Assembly (NCBI GenBank): GCA_022452285.1
Contig: JAKUNG010000021.1
Coordinates: forward strand, 3,193 to 60,888
Source of the DNA: Terriglobia bacterium
GTDB lineage: Bacteria; Acidobacteriota; Terriglobia; Versatilivoradales; Versatilivoraceae
Direction: 5' to 3'
Length of the DNA stretch: 57,696 bases
The notes below the pieces were generated by a model. It did no database searches, was not told the origin of the DNA, and was given only the letters and a program-made list of their open reading frames with translations. The translations under genes and the position numbers were made by a program. How positions within the stretch are numbered: position 1 is the first letter of the stretch; each line of letters starts with the position of its first letter. Of this stretch, positions 28,712 to 37,669 are shown in pieces.

Positions 28712-29578
28712 ATGTTAATCAAAATCTTTAAAGAAAATCCTAAATCTATTTTGTTGGGGAAAAGTTTTGTAATAGGCCTAGTGTTATTGAATATTCTTGG
28801 TTGTAATAATCAATTTTTAACTCTGTGGTTGCCTTCTAACCCAGTTATAGTTTATTCATCTTCAAGCACAATAGATGCACTAGAAGAAATTCGTGATCAT
28901 TTTTCCCAGTTAACAAAAATTCCAGTTGAACTGAATTTTGGAAGTACAGCAACTTTAGCAACCCAGATCATACAAGGTTCAGATGTAGACTTATTCTTAT
29001 CAGCTGATCAGATGTGGGCAGATAATGTGGTCTCTAGTCGGAATATTTCTGTGAAGCGAATTAAGTTGTTAGGCAACAAGCTTGTCGTAGCAGTTCCCAA
29101 AAAAGCAGAATATAGAATCAAGTCTATTGAAGATATGCTGGATAGTTCTTTTCGAGTCCTAGCCATGGCCAATCCAGATTCTTTGGTTCCAGCAGGTGTA
29201 TATGCTAAGCAAGTTTTAAAAAATCTTAACTTGTGGGAGCAATTATCTCCTAAACTAGTATATGGAGAGAACGTTCGTACGGCTCTACATTACCTTGAAA
29301 CTGAAAGTGTACAAGCAGCAATTGTTTACCGTACCGATGCATTAGCTAGTTCATTAGTCCGCATTGAATTGGAGCTTTCATCAGAGCTCCACAGGGATCT
29401 TCAATATCATCTAGTGTTGTTAGAACAAGGAAACGGGAGCGATGCAGCTTTCCATTTTTTTAGTTATTTAACCGGGGAAGAGTCTAGACAGATCTTTAAA
29501 AAGAAAGGGTTTGACTTTATTGCTGGTACTAAAGTTAGTCAGAAAACTATGAATGACTTCTTTTTTAGTTTAGATTAG
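28712..29578 (+). CDS. modA: Molybdate ABC transporter, substrate-binding lipoprotein
   Basis: A 288-residue binding protein. A lipoprotein-type signal ends in ILGC, so it is probably anchored in a membrane. The family features are SSSSTIDALEEI and LNFGSTATLATQI, whose serines bind the oxyanion, then GSDVDLFLSADQMWAD, and the hinge region near NPDSLVPAGVYAKQVL. It begins a modABC operon. The 237 bp upstream show no ModE-type palindrome or molybdenum-cofactor riboswitch that I can recognise. It could in principle carry tungstate too; sequence alone does not separate them. Confidence 0.9.
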   Translation: MLIKIFKENPKSILLGKSFVIGLVLLNILGCNNQFLTLWLPSNPVIVYSSSSTIDALEEIRDHFSQLTKIPVELNFGSTATLATQIIQGSDVDLFLSADQMWADNVVSSRNISVKRIKLLGNKLVVAVPKKAEYRIKSIEDMLDSSFRVLAMANPDSLVPAGVYAKQVLKNLNLWEQLSPKLVYGENVRTALHYLETESVQAAIVYRTDALASSLVRIELELSSELHRDLQYHLVLLEQGNGSDAAFHFFSYLTGEESRQIFKKKGFDFIAGTKVSQKTMNDFFFSLD

Positions 29579-29604
29579 GATTTTTTTGGAAATGTGGTGC
29601 AAAA

Positions 29605-30291
29605 GTGTTCTTCACCGTAGCTCAATGGTCTGCAATCATAAATAGTTGTTTAGTTGGTGTCTTTGTAGTTTTAAGCAGCCTTCCATTAGCTCTATTTGTT
29701 GGATATTTTTTAGCCCGTCGTCAGTTTCCTGGGAAATGGCTTGTTGAAATTCTCGTTAATCTTTCACTCGTTATGCCTCCAGTAGTTACTGGTTACCTAT
29801 TGTTACAGGTTTTCAAGCCAGGAACTCCATTAGCTTGGTTTTTAAGTAAATTTTTTGGAATGAAAATAGCATTTGAGTTTCCAGGATTAGTTGTTGCTGC
29901 CGCCGTAATGAGTTTTCCATTAATGGTGCGGTCTATTCGACTTGGTTTTCAGTCAGTAGATCCCCGTTTAGAGAAAATGGCAAGAACATTGGGAGTTAGC
30001 TGGTTTACTACGTTCTTTAGAATTAGTTTGCCCTTGGGTCGCAATGGGGTAATAGCAGGTTGTGTTTTAGCATTTGCCAGAAGTCTTGGAGAATTTGGGG
30101 CTACAGTTATGCTAGTTAGCCAGCGAGAGAGTACCAGAACCATTCCACTCCTGATTTACACTCTTAAAGATCGATCTGATGGTATTGTAGAAATTAGCTA
30201 CTTAGTTGTTGTTTCGCTATTTCTAGCTGCAGGAGCATTGGCAATAAGTGAATATATTGCACGCAAAGGGCTGAGACGTGAATTTTCTTAG
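29605..30291 (+). CDS. modB: Molybdate ABC transporter, permease
   Basis: A 228-residue inner-membrane permease with five or so helices. The conserved coupling motif is ARTLGVSWFTTFFRISLPLG followed by ARSLGEFGATVMLVS, the EAA loop that contacts ModC; FGATVM is characteristic of ModB. The start is GTG, 26 bp after modA; the nearby ATG is out of frame. Its 3' end overlaps modC by 14 bases, so the three genes form one operon. Confidence 0.92.
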   Translation: MFFTVAQWSAIINSCLVGVFVVLSSLPLALFVGYFLARRQFPGKWLVEILVNLSLVMPPVVTGYLLLQVFKPGTPLAWFLSKFFGMKIAFEFPGLVVAAAVMSFPLMVRSIRLGFQSVDPRLEKMARTLGVSWFTTFFRISLPLGRNGVIAGCVLAFARSLGEFGATVMLVSQRESTRTIPLLIYTLKDRSDGIVEISYLVVVSLFLAAGALAISEYIARKGLRREFS

Positions 30292-31348
30292 TTTTCAATG
30301 TCAACATCAATTTTCTAGTGGATTTGAAATTGACGTAGCTTTTAAAACAGAAGGATTAGTGACATCACTTTTTGGACCATCAGGTAGTGGTAAGAGTACT
30401 GTTCTTGCCATGATTTCAGGTTTGTTGAGCCCTACATTTGGGAAAATTCGTTTGGGATCCAAATGGTTACTTGATACTGATCAGAGATTTTGTGAACCAG
30501 TAGAGAACCGTCGAGTTGGAGTGGTTTTTCAGGACCAGCTCTTATTTCCTCATATGACTGTAAATGTTAATCTCCGATTTGGTCAAAAAAATGAAAATAT
30601 TAAGAAGCCATTTGAATTTAATAGAGTAGTTGATGTGTTAGAACTGGGGTCTCTTTTGGATCGTTATCCGAATAACTTGTCTGGAGGTGAACGTCAAAGG
30701 GTTGCTTTGGGAAGAGCACTGTTAAGTAGTCCTGAGATACTTCTCATGGATGAACCAATGGGGGCTCTTGATGACAATTTGAAACTCAGAGTCTTGGCCT
30801 ATTTGGAAAGAGTTGTCAACGAATGGAAAATTCCCACCCTTTTTGTTAGTCATGGTCAAGCAGAAGTACGCCGTTTAGCTGATTGGCTGATTGTTATGAA
30901 AAAAGGAAAAGTACTGTCTGTGGGTAAACCAGACCAAGTATTGGGATCTTCTACTTCTTTGGCGTGGACCAATTCAGTAGGTCCGGTCAATTTGCTGAGG
31001 ATTGAGATAGCTTATAAGCGTGATGATTGCTGGATTGGGAAAATAGGAGTACAAGAGTTGAATCTCCCTCCATTAAAAGATTTAAATCTGAAGCCGTTCT
31101 ATGTTCGATGTCTACCTTCAGATTTGACTCTCAGTGTACAGGATGTCCAAGGTCTCAGTACACGTAATCATTTAGATGGTATTGTTCAGGAACTAGTAGA
31201 ACTATCAGATAGGGTTCTTGTACGTGTTGATGTAGGTCAGACATTGTGGGCTGAAGTAACCCCCCAAGCAATGAGAGAACTGAAATTATATCGTGGATTA
31301 AGTGTTACTTGTCTGCTGAAGACCCGGAGTCTTAAAATTTTGTGGTAA
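30278..31348 (+). CDS. modC: Molybdate ABC transporter, ATP-binding protein
   Basis: A 356-residue ATPase. Walker A is GPSGSGKST (33-41), the Q loop is VVFQDQLLFPHMTV, the signature is LSGGERQRVA, Walker B is ILLMDEPMGALD, and the switch His is in FVSHGQAE. The last 130 residues form the C-terminal regulatory domain that can bind molybdate (TOBE-like), visible as ARNHLDG-type spacing in STRNHLDGIVQELVEL. Start is a GTG inside the end of modB. It powers molybdate import, which fits a cell with molybdenum enzymes. Confidence 0.93.
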   Translation: MNFLSFQCQHQFSSGFEIDVAFKTEGLVTSLFGPSGSGKSTVLAMISGLLSPTFGKIRLGSKWLLDTDQRFCEPVENRRVGVVFQDQLLFPHMTVNVNLRFGQKNENIKKPFEFNRVVDVLELGSLLDRYPNNLSGGERQRVALGRALLSSPEILLMDEPMGALDDNLKLRVLAYLERVVNEWKIPTLFVSHGQAEVRRLADWLIVMKKGKVLSVGKPDQVLGSSTSLAWTNSVGPVNLLRIEIAYKRDDCWIGKIGVQELNLPPLKDLNLKPFYVRCLPSDLTLSVQDVQGLSTRNHLDGIVQELVELSDRVLVRVDVGQTLWAEVTPQAMRELKLYRGLSVTCLLKTRSLKILW

Positions 31349-31534
31349 GGGGCTGAGTAACTAGGAACAAATTGATAATTTAACTAGTAAGGAATTTTCT
31401 TTATTACCTAGCCAAAGGTTCAGTTTTAATCCTAACAGGGCAACAGAAAAATAGAGGCAGCAATCTATAATCAAAACGACTTGAAATAGATTGCAGACGT
31501 TTTTAGCTGTTGAGAGAAGATAGGTTTAATTTTA

Positions 31535-31538
31535 GGAG
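31535..31538 (+). promoter_or_regulatory. Ribosome binding site that points to a non-standard start for the lipid A acyltransferase
   Basis: GGAG lies eight bases before an ATT codon at 31547 that is in frame with the acyltransferase. No ribosome binding site precedes the first standard start codon, the TTG at 31616. The codons between 31514 and 31616 contain no ATG, GTG or TTG in this frame. Confidence 0.4.
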
Positions 31539-31546
31539 TCACTCTA

Positions 31547-32476
31547 ATTAGCTCAAGTGTTAGCCAGTTCCGTCGAGTTTGTCAGATAGTAGAGTATCTG
31601 ATTGCTCTTGTTCTGTTGAAGTTTCTTGGAAATCTTCCGAGAAACTTCTCAATGTTTATTTCTCGTATGGTTGCACTATTAGCCTTCAACATAATGAGAA
31701 ACCTACGGAATACAGCTAGTAAAAACTTGCAGTTTGCTTTGCCTCACCTTCCTCCAGCTCAAAACCTCAGAATAGTCAAAGGAGTATTCATTAATTTTGG
31801 AAGATTATTAGCGGAGTTTGCTCTATTGCCTAAATTAAACCCCAAGAATATTTCTAAGATAGTTATTTATGAAGGATTTGAGAATTTTTCTGAGTCGGTT
31901 CGTCGAGGAAAAGGCACTCTATTTCTGACAGCTCATTTTGGAGCTTGGGAGTTGTCTCCATTTGCTCAAGCAGTTTATGGCCATCCGCTTAAGTTTGTGA
32001 TACGACCAATAGATAATCCTTACTTGGATCGTCTGATTAATTCTTATCGAACTCGATCTGGCAATCAAATTATAAAAAAAAAGAATTCAATAAAAGAACT
32101 TTTGCGAGCTCTCCGATCTAAAGAAACAGTTGGTATCCTTATCGATCAGAATACAACTTTAGATACAGGAATTTTTGTAGATTTTTTTGGTATTCCAGCT
32201 TGTACAACAACGGGTTTGGCTGCTTTGGCCTTGAGAACTGGTGCAACGGTTATTCCGGGTTTCCTAATTTGGGATTCTACTTTAGGAAAGCATCGATTAC
32301 ATTTTGAACCTCCAGTCGAGATTATTCAAACTGGTGATCATCGATCTGACATCATTCAAAATACCGCTCGATTTAATAAGGTTCTAGAAAATCTAGTTAG
32401 GAGGTATCCAGATCAATGGCTTTGGGTTCACCGGCGCTGGAAGACCCGTCCTCCAGGTGAAAAAATGCTTTATTAG
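31547..32476 (+). CDS. lpxL: Lipid A biosynthesis acyltransferase (LpxL/HtrB type)
   Basis: A lysophospholipid-acyltransferase-superfamily protein that adds a secondary acyl chain to lipid A at the inner membrane. The catalytic HxxxxD-type motif is in LTAHFGAWELSP (His and Glu), with ILIDQNTTLDTGIFVDFFG and TGATVIPGFLIW further on, and RYPDQWLWVHRRWKTRPPG at the end, all HtrB-like. The first standard start, TTG at 31616, gives 286 residues but cuts off conserved-looking N-terminal sequence. The frame is open back to 31514 and encodes FRRVCQIVEYLIALVLLKFL, the usual N-terminal amphipathic/membrane helix of the family. I therefore place the start at the ATT at 31547 (309 residues), eight bases after GGAG; a CTG at 31598 is the other choice. 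It lies 64 bp before lpxB. Confidence 0.85.
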   Translation: MSSSVSQFRRVCQIVEYLIALVLLKFLGNLPRNFSMFISRMVALLAFNIMRNLRNTASKNLQFALPHLPPAQNLRIVKGVFINFGRLLAEFALLPKLNPKNISKIVIYEGFENFSESVRRGKGTLFLTAHFGAWELSPFAQAVYGHPLKFVIRPIDNPYLDRLINSYRTRSGNQIIKKKNSIKELLRALRSKETVGILIDQNTTLDTGIFVDFFGIPACTTTGLAALALRTGATVIPGFLIWDSTLGKHRLHFEPPVEIIQTGDHRSDIIQNTARFNKVLENLVRRYPDQWLWVHRRWKTRPPGEKMLY

Positions 32477-32540
32477 TATTGAGGCTTCAGGTCATTTTTA
32501 ATTTATTAAGGGATTCACCTCTTATTTTAAAGAATTTCCT

Positions 32541-33707
32541 ATGAATTCATATAATGAACAACTTTCACAATCAGTTTTAGTTGTTACAGGAGAAGCATCA
32601 GGAGAGGTTTATGCTGCTAAATTGGTTAACGCTCTTGAAAATAGGGTTCCAGGTTTTAGATCCAGAATTTTCGGTTGTGGAGGAGAAATTTTAAAGAAGG
32701 CGGGAGTCGAAATAATAGTAGAGAACAGTCAATTAAGTGTTTTGGGACCTTTTGAAGCTATCTCTCATTTAAGTCAATTCTTTACCTCAATGAATCAACT
32801 GGTTTTAGAGTCTAAGAGAAGAAACACACGGTTTGCGATCCTAGTTGATTTTCCTGACTTTAATATCCCTTTAGCTAAGAGACTCAAGAAGAATGGGATA
32901 GGTATTATTTATTTTGTTAGTCCTCAACTGTGGGCTTGGAGAAAGAATCGCATTCACAAACTCAAAAAGGTAGTGGATCAAATGATCGTGATACTACCAT
33001 TTGAAAAACAGTTTTATGCCAAATATGGAATGAAAGTTAAATATTTCGGTCATCCTTTAGTAGATCATGTCAAAGTATCTTGTTCTCATGAATCATTTCT
33101 TAAAAAATATCAGTTGGATAGAGGTGAATTGAACATCAGTTTGCTTCCTGGAAGTCGGAAAAAAGAGATTCAATATAACCTTCCAACTATGCTGCGTGTA
33201 GCTCAGAGAATACAGTGGGAAAGACCCTCACAGTTTTTGGTTCCAATTGCTTCTTCTGACCACCATGAGATGATCAATGCCCTCAAGCAAAGTGTTGCGC
33301 CCGATCTTTCAATGACAATTATTCAGGGCGATACGTATAACACAATAGCCTTTTCTAATTTAGCTGTTGTATCTAGTGGCACTGCTACTCTTGAAACGGC
33401 GTTATTAAATACACCACTGATTGCAGTATTTCGAATTTCATCCTTAAGCTGGATCGTTGGAAAATACTTGATAGATATTCCCTATTATAGTCTAGTCAAC
33501 CTGATTGCTGGACGCAAAATCATTCCTGAACTCTACCAAGAGGATTTTACGGAGGAAAGATTATATGAGGAAATCCAAAAAATTCTTAATAATTCTGTTT
33601 GTGATTCACATGTTAGAATGGGTTTAGCTGAGGTCCGTGAAAAATTAGGATCAAGAGAAGCTATAGAAAAGATTGCTGAGTTTGTTGAAACCTGGAGTAG
33701 AGAGTAA
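32541..33707 (+). CDS. lpxB: Lipid-A-disaccharide synthase
   Basis: A 388-residue GT-B glycosyltransferase (GT19) that joins lipid X to UDP-2,3-diacylglucosamine. Family motifs are VVTGEASGEVYAA at the N terminus, FGCGGEILKKAGVE, VLVDFPDFNIPLAKRLKK (seen as ILVDFPDFNIPLA), YFVSPQLWAWRKNRI, FGHPLVDHVK, LLPGSRKKEI and VSSGTATLETAL. With the acyltransferase just upstream it proves that the cell makes lipid A. Start ATG; no unusual features. Confidence 0.96.
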   Translation: MNSYNEQLSQSVLVVTGEASGEVYAAKLVNALENRVPGFRSRIFGCGGEILKKAGVEIIVENSQLSVLGPFEAISHLSQFFTSMNQLVLESKRRNTRFAILVDFPDFNIPLAKRLKKNGIGIIYFVSPQLWAWRKNRIHKLKKVVDQMIVILPFEKQFYAKYGMKVKYFGHPLVDHVKVSCSHESFLKKYQLDRGELNISLLPGSRKKEIQYNLPTMLRVAQRIQWERPSQFLVPIASSDHHEMINALKQSVAPDLSMTIIQGDTYNTIAFSNLAVVSSGTATLETALLNTPLIAVFRISSLSWIVGKYLIDIPYYSLVNLIAGRKIIPELYQEDFTEERLYEEIQKILNNSVCDSHVRMGLAEVREKLGSREAIEKIAEFVETWSRE

Positions 33708-33843
33708 AATAAATTACTATCAGAATGTCTAAATCAAGTTTTTAATTGGCAATCCTTTATTGTGGGCAACTAAATTTTCACACTACTAATCTTAATATTT
33801 GTAAGTAGAATGACTCATTATAAGGCTCCGGAGAATAATTTTA

Positions 33844-35994
33844 ATGTTGAACAGTTTTAGTAAGGTTTTCAGATTTGGGAAAATAGTTATAGTTCTATTC
33901 TTTTCCGTCTGCACTGTCTTTTTCCCTCAAGGTTTTACAAATGAACGAATCATTAATATTGAAGAATATGATGTTGAAGTTGAATTAATTCCTATCCGTC
34001 AAGAACTTAGAGCAAAAGCAATTCTAAAATTGTCACCTAATGAGGTTGCAGTAAATGAAGTACTCTTAGAATTTAATGGTAATCTGACTGTTGACAGAAT
34101 ATTTTTGTTGGAACCAGGTAAATCGTCAGTTTCTATGGAATTTCAAACAAATAGGATTGAAGGAACTGAACCATTTAGTTCAAAAAACGTTCCTATTCTT
34201 CGGCGTAAGAAAAATGAAAAACAAATTAGAAAAGTTGCCAAAGATCCTGCTTCAGCTGATACAAATTTGTTGGATTTCCAACAATACAGAAATGATCATT
34301 TATTAGAAATCACCCTTCCAAGAACTCTTGTACCTGCTGAAACGATATCATTGGTTATCCAATTCAGTGGTATTTTATCCTTTGAACAAGATTCTCCTAT
34401 ATTTGGTGTTACGACGGCCCATTTAGGTGAAGACGTGTCATATTTATTAGTAAGTAGTAGATGGTTTCCAATGAGTGGTTCTCACCAAGATCGAGTTAAA
34501 TCAACTTTTCGAATTACCGTTCCTAAAGAATATCAAATTGCGATGGAAGGAGACTTGACATCTGAAGATGAAACTGAAGAATTCAGAACTGTGACTATTG
34601 AAAGTGAGAGTTCGAACTTTCCTGGATCATTAGCAGTTGCTCGGTATGAGAAGATTTCAGAACAGGTGGGCCAGTTTGAACTCAGGTATTATGTTTTTGA
34701 TCACAAGCGTAACTATATTGACTCTTATACGAAATTATTTACTCAGTTATTGGAATTTTATTCAGAAAAATTCTCGTCCTATCCATCAAGGACTTTTAAT
34801 GTTGTGGTCATTGACGATAATTCTTTGTTAGGGTTTTCTTCTCCAGGAATGTTATTTCTAGCTGATAGAGCTTTTGGACCGATTCCTAACATCAAACTAA
34901 TATCTAAGGAACTTTCCTCCCAATGGTGGGGGTACCTTATTTCACCATCGACAGAATCTGATCTATGGTTGAAAGAAGGATTTTCAACTTATTCGGCACT
35001 ACTATACGAAGAAAAAATACTTACCCAACTAGGTTTTGCTCAGGAACTCCAGGACATTTCCATAGCCGCTTTGCTCTATGAGGATGATTCCTCTATTTTG
35101 AATGCCTATCAGCTTGACTTATATTCGCCTGAATATAACTCTATTCTGAAGAACAAGGGGGCTTATGTACTTCATATGCTTAGAGGGGTCATGGGTGATA
35201 ACATGTTTTTTAAACTTTTGAAACAATATTTATATGATTTCACCTATAAGAAGGCATCAATAAGAGATTTTAGGTCACTTGCTGAAAAAATATCTGGAAA
35301 GGATTTGGGTTACTTTTTTTCACAGTGGATTGAGCAAACTGGTGTCCCAGAATTTGAATACGAATATACAACATTTCTAGTTAAGAATGGTTATAGGGTA
35401 GATGGGGTAATTAAGCAAGATTTAGATCTTTTTAGAATGCCACTAGAGATTGAGATTAAAACGGATGGTGATACTGAGATAAAAAAAATTGAGATGATGG
35501 GTTCGGAGTATAATTTTTCGGTTCCAGCTGTTGGGCGACCAAAAAGCATTACCATTGATCCTAATAACAAAGTACTGAAAGTTTCCCGTCAGACTCGCTT
35601 GGCTACCTTAATTGCTAGAGGAGACGAGTTTAGGAGATTAGGCGAGCCTAATAATGCTATCAGTCAATATCAAAGAGCCATTGAATTTGAAAAAAATGCT
35701 TCTTTGGCCTTTTATCGAGTAGGTGAAGTATTCCTTGAACAAAGGAGTACTCAGTCAGCAGCTAATTCATTTAGGGAAGCTCTAAATGGTGATCTTGATC
35801 CAAAATGGATAGAAGTTTGGTGTTACATCAATCTGGGAAAAATTTTTGACATGGCTGGTCAACGTGAAAGAGCTCTAAATGAGTATCAAAGAGCATTGGA
35901 TACCAATGATAATTCACAGGGAGCTCAAGAAATTGCAAATAAGTATATCCGTCAACCATATAAATATGAAGGTAGACAGCTCCTTATTAAGTAA
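33844..35994 (+). CDS. M1 aminopeptidase-like protein lacking the zinc site, with C-terminal TPRs
   Basis: A 716-residue exported protein (signal peptide about 1-31). The N-terminal beta domain and central domain resemble M1 (gluzincin) aminopeptidases. At the place of the zinc motif HExxH it reads KELSS (355-359), followed by QWWGY; the third ligand Glu378 in DLWLKEGFSTY is at exactly the right distance. Both His ligands are thus replaced, and the GAMEN-like exopeptidase motif is also not recognisable (SLLGFSSPG). It is probably not a zinc peptidase. The last 120 residues (about 590-705) form two or three tetratricopeptide repeats, such as GEPNNAISQYQRAIEFEK and GQRERALNEYQRALD. I infer a binding or scaffolding role in the periplasm. 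A GGAG precedes the ATG. Confidence 0.78.
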   Translation: MLNSFSKVFRFGKIVIVLFFSVCTVFFPQGFTNERIINIEEYDVEVELIPIRQELRAKAILKLSPNEVAVNEVLLEFNGNLTVDRIFLLEPGKSSVSMEFQTNRIEGTEPFSSKNVPILRRKKNEKQIRKVAKDPASADTNLLDFQQYRNDHLLEITLPRTLVPAETISLVIQFSGILSFEQDSPIFGVTTAHLGEDVSYLLVSSRWFPMSGSHQDRVKSTFRITVPKEYQIAMEGDLTSEDETEEFRTVTIESESSNFPGSLAVARYEKISEQVGQFELRYYVFDHKRNYIDSYTKLFTQLLEFYSEKFSSYPSRTFNVVVIDDNSLLGFSSPGMLFLADRAFGPIPNIKLISKELSSQWWGYLISPSTESDLWLKEGFSTYSALLYEEKILTQLGFAQELQDISIAALLYEDDSSILNAYQLDLYSPEYNSILKNKGAYVLHMLRGVMGDNMFFKLLKQYLYDFTYKKASIRDFRSLAEKISGKDLGYFFSQWIEQTGVPEFEYEYTTFLVKNGYRVDGVIKQDLDLFRMPLEIEIKTDGDTEIKKIEMMGSEYNFSVPAVGRPKSITIDPNNKVLKVSRQTRLATLIARGDEFRRLGEPNNAISQYQRAIEFEKNASLAFYRVGEVFLEQRSTQSAANSFREALNGDLDPKWIEVWCYINLGKIFDMAGQRERALNEYQRALDTNDNSQGAQEIANKYIRQPYKYEGRQLLIK

Positions 35995-36149
35995 TCAAAG
36001 CAGTTTTTATTTATAATACTAAAGTGGTGTTCCTACTTTTAACAGATACTGGATCCTGTTAAATTTTAAAACAGCTCAAACAGTAGTCTAAATAATCAGC
36101 ATTATACATTTCACTGAATTTGATTGTCGTAGCAAATTTTATTTACTCC

Positions 36150-37418
36150 ATGAAGAAACTAGCAAAAAAATTAGTACAGGATTCTTCAATTGAAGGGTCC
36201 GCTGCACTTCGATCAGCCTTGAAACTTAAAAATAAAGAAATTGAAATTCTCCATCAGATTAGCCGCACAATTAGTGAGGATCTAAATCTTAAGGACCTTT
36301 TAAATGAAATAATTGACCTAGTAACAAATGTAACACGCTGTGACTCATGTCTTTTGTACCTCTTAGATCGTAACAATGAAGAATTGATTCTTCGGGCTTC
36401 AAAAAATCCTCACCCTAAGATAATCGGCAGAATTAAGGTTAAATTGGGCGAAGGAATCACGGGTTGGGTTGGAAAAGAGCGTCAACCTGTTGTTATTCAA
36501 AAAAATGCAAATAATGATCCTCGTTTTAAACTTTTTCATAACTTGCCGGAAGATCGATATCAGGCATTCTTATCCATACCGGTAATCAGTAAGGACGAAG
36601 TAATTGGTGTTGTTAACATTCAACATCGTAATCCCCATCGACATTCTAGTAGTGAAAAGATTCTTGTGGCTACTATTGCTAATCAAGTGGGAGGTGCGAT
36701 TGAGAATGCTCGTCTGTATGAAGAAACGAAAAGAAAAACTATTGAACTTCAAACGCTTTCTAATGTAAGTCAAACAATTGCTTCTAATCAATTTTTAGAT
36801 GAAATTCTCCAACTCATTGTTGGAATGATTGCTGAGACCATGAATTCACCTGTTTGTTCGATTATGGTTTTGGATGAAAGAGGTGAGGAACTTGCAATTA
36901 AGGCTACTCAGAGTCTTCGTAAAACTTATTCTTCAAAACCGAATATTAAAGTTCAACGGAGTTTATTGGGTCGAGTAGTTAAAGAGAAAAAACCACTGAT
37001 AATTCGGGATGTTACTAAAGAAAAAGGTTACAGTTATCCTGATTTGGCAATACAGGAAGGTCTGAGATCATTGGTCTCAGTACCTTTGATGATTAAAGAC
37101 TTGGTAATTGGGGTCTTTAATCTATACAGCTCTAAAGTGAGAACTTTTTCTCGATCTGAGATGCAACTGCTGACTACAGTAGCTAATCAAGCTGCTGTAG
37201 CCATTCAAAATACTAACCTTATTAGTGAAACAATTGCAATGAGAGAGGCCTTAGAAACAAGAAAAATTGTTGAACGGGCCAAAGGCATTCTAATGAGGGA
37301 GAAACAGATCACAGAGGAAGAAGCCTACAAACGAATTCAGCAGAAAAGTATGAAGCTTCGGAAGTCAATGAAAGAGATTGCTGAAGCGATTATTCTGGCA
37401 GCTGAAATAAAAACATGA
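36150..37418 (+). CDS. GAF-GAF-ANTAR regulator (probable RNA-binding antiterminator)
   Basis: About 422 residues. Two GAF sensor domains (about 30-185 and 200-345) show the paired patterns GEGITGWVGKERQPVVI...YQAFLSIPVISKDEVIGV and LLGRVVKEKKPLII...LRSLVSVPLMIKDLVIGV. A C-terminal ANTAR domain (about 355-415) reads KIVERAKGILMREKQITEEE then KSMKEIAEAII. ANTAR domains bind paired RNA stem-loops and stop transcription termination. The ligand of the GAF domains is not readable. I prefer the ATG at 36150 over a TTG ten codons upstream because the added residues look like no domain. No histidine kinase or target leader could be assigned nearby. Confidence 0.85.
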   Translation: MKKLAKKLVQDSSIEGSAALRSALKLKNKEIEILHQISRTISEDLNLKDLLNEIIDLVTNVTRCDSCLLYLLDRNNEELILRASKNPHPKIIGRIKVKLGEGITGWVGKERQPVVIQKNANNDPRFKLFHNLPEDRYQAFLSIPVISKDEVIGVVNIQHRNPHRHSSSEKILVATIANQVGGAIENARLYEETKRKTIELQTLSNVSQTIASNQFLDEILQLIVGMIAETMNSPVCSIMVLDERGEELAIKATQSLRKTYSSKPNIKVQRSLLGRVVKEKKPLIIRDVTKEKGYSYPDLAIQEGLRSLVSVPLMIKDLVIGVFNLYSSKVRTFSRSEMQLLTTVANQAAVAIQNTNLISETIAMREALETRKIVERAKGILMREKQITEEEAYKRIQQKSMKLRKSMKEIAEAIILAAEIKT

Positions 37419-37467
37419 CAAAGTATTAGGAAAATTAAGTGCCCAGACTTCCAGTTTTTTTGGGAAC

Positions 37468-37498
37468 AAGCAACGGTTTAGCCATTAAACTGTTGCTT
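37468..37498. repeat. Inverted repeat (13-bp stem) between convergent genes
   Basis: AAGCAAC at 37468-37474 and GTTGCTT at 37492-37498 form the outer stem; GGTTTA and TAAACT extend it to about 13 pairs with one G-T pair and a loop of four or five bases. It lies in the 251-bp gap between the ANTAR gene and the convergent lipoprotein-like gene. No T tract follows on either strand, so it is not a standard intrinsic terminator, but it could still end or protect transcripts. Confidence 0.55.
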
Positions 37499-37669
37499 CC
37501 TACATAAAGTCTCAGGCATTTTCTCGGTTTCTCTGTCTACTTTAATACGAAAAAATTGGTGTAAAAAATACTGCTAAATTGAGTCATTTAAAAAATTCTA
37601 GAGTCTGTGTTATTTGCCACAAGAATACTAGTTAGGTTGTTGCAAGGAAACATAAGTTTTAAGAGAAAG

